From Boothiomyces macroporosus (Eukaryota > Chytridiomycota > Chytridiomycetes > Rhizophydiales > Terramycetaceae), in NCBI GenBank assembly GCA_027604185.1, contig JADGKB010000007.1:1-64000 (forward strand): DNA of 64,000 bases, read 5' to 3'. The translations under genes and the position numbers were made by a program. This document shows positions 63,522 to 64,000 of this stretch, piece after piece. The first letter of the stretch is position 1. Each line of letters opens with the position of its first letter. The notes beneath the pieces were generated by a model. The model was not told the DNA's origin. It was given only the letters and a program-made list of their open reading frames with translations, and did no database searches.

Positions 63522-64000
63522 TTACTTGAATAACCCAACGTAAACTTTGAACTCATAAGACCCAATTCCAACTTCTTCAATGTCGTTTTTAATGCTCGTT
63601 CCAAACCTACTATTAGTTACATTTACAGTTCTAGCAATACACAACTAAGAGCAACTTCGTAATCGTAAGGAATCATAACATTGGTTTGGTTCAATCTGGG
63701 TTAATAACAGATACCTAAAAGTATTGACGATATTAATTACTTGTTGATCAATTTTAGAATCAACTTGGAGAGCCATCGAGCATTTGGTAATTCTAAATCA
63801 AAAAGATCATTACTGATGGAGAATTTTTTGACAAAAGATTGACTTGCGTTGTTGATCATCATAATCATCTGAAATCTTTGGGGCTTTTTGATTCAAAATG
63901 TATTCCTTTGTATTAAACGTGATTATTTCATTCAAGAAATTCACAATCTTGCCAAACTTTGAGAGAATTGGCATTGCCGTGTTTTTCTCTGGTTCCAGCC
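63522..64000 (-). CDS. Unrecognised protein, C-terminal part, runs off the right edge
   Basis: The minus strand from the edge reads an open frame joined by introns at 63793-63813 (21 nt), 63696-63714 (19) and 63607-63626 (20), ending at the stop 63522-63524. The visible part has about 138 residues, including KFGKIVNFLNEIITFNT and the C-terminal EVGIGSYEFKVYVGLF. The three in-frame 19-21 nt introns match the rest of the window, which supports a real gene. I do not recognise the family. It converges with the solenoid gene, 29 bp away. Confidence 0.65.

Noticed and set aside
1..64000. CRISPR arrays, operons with Shine-Dalgarno sites, insertion sequences, retroelements
   Set aside because: None seen; the DNA is eukaryotic and contains no transposase, reverse transcriptase or regular spaced repeats that I could recognise.

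Overview
The window is eukaryotic nuclear DNA, AT-rich and very gene-dense. It most likely comes from an early-diverging, zoosporic member of the fungal lineage (Holomycota). Fungal and opisthokont housekeeping genes dominate: SPT6, MPP10, importin-11, a SAPS/Sit4-associated protein, PEX2, COQ7, PET100, deoxyhypusine hydroxylase, farnesyl diphosphate synthase, and complex I genes. A clear dynein regulatory complex subunit (DRC2/CCDC65) implies a motile flagellum. Two complex I subunits argue against lineages that lost complex I. I cannot name the species from the sequence.

The most striking property is the introns. Rebuilding exon joins by protein homology and reading frame gave 108 introns, all 19 to 23 nt long: 52 of 20 nt, 22 of 21, 18 of 19, 13 of 22 and 3 of 23. 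Almost all run GTA...(T/C)TAAY or TTGAY...AG. Every reconstructed model sums to a multiple of three. Most single-exon reading frames in this window are therefore fragments of multi-exon genes.

Layout: 1-14.1 kb holds a ubiquitin gene cut by the left edge, alanine-glyoxylate aminotransferase, a TSG101/VPS23 ESCRT-I gene, a GPI-type surface protein, a large ARM-GAF-GAF-PAS-cyclase, a coiled-coil protein that may be flagellar, a tiny complex I-like subunit with four introns, and an unknown helical protein. 14.6-18.6 kb holds a secreted aspartic protease, FPP synthase and an EDR1-type protein. 19-23.2 kb is an array of three mucin-like type I membrane proteins, all on the minus strand. 23.9-32.1 kb holds a WD40/coiled-coil protein, a half-size ABCA transporter and a putative GPI-anchored zinc peptidase. 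32.1-38.7 kb holds a SAPS protein, a 2OG-Fe(II) oxygenase, MPP10 and a two-TM protein. 39.4-43.7 kb holds a 7TM protein, an opsin-like protein without the retinal lysine, and two divergent gamma-glutamylcyclotransferase-like paralogues. 43.8-59.4 kb is a housekeeping block: BolA, COQ7, PET100, DOHH, SPT6, PEX2, a 7TM receptor with a Cys-rich ectodomain, importin-11, NDUFS4 and DRC2. 59.6-64 kb holds an intronless aspartic protease, two tandem beta-solenoid membrane proteins and the 3' part of an unknown gene.

Convergent neighbours are often separated by only 14 to 40 bp. The few intergenic stretches of 500 bp or more lie mostly upstream of secreted, membrane or signalling genes. Several such genes carry a TATA box about 30 bp before the ATG, suggesting very short 5' leaders. 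No tRNA, rRNA, CRISPR array, transposon or viral element was recognised.
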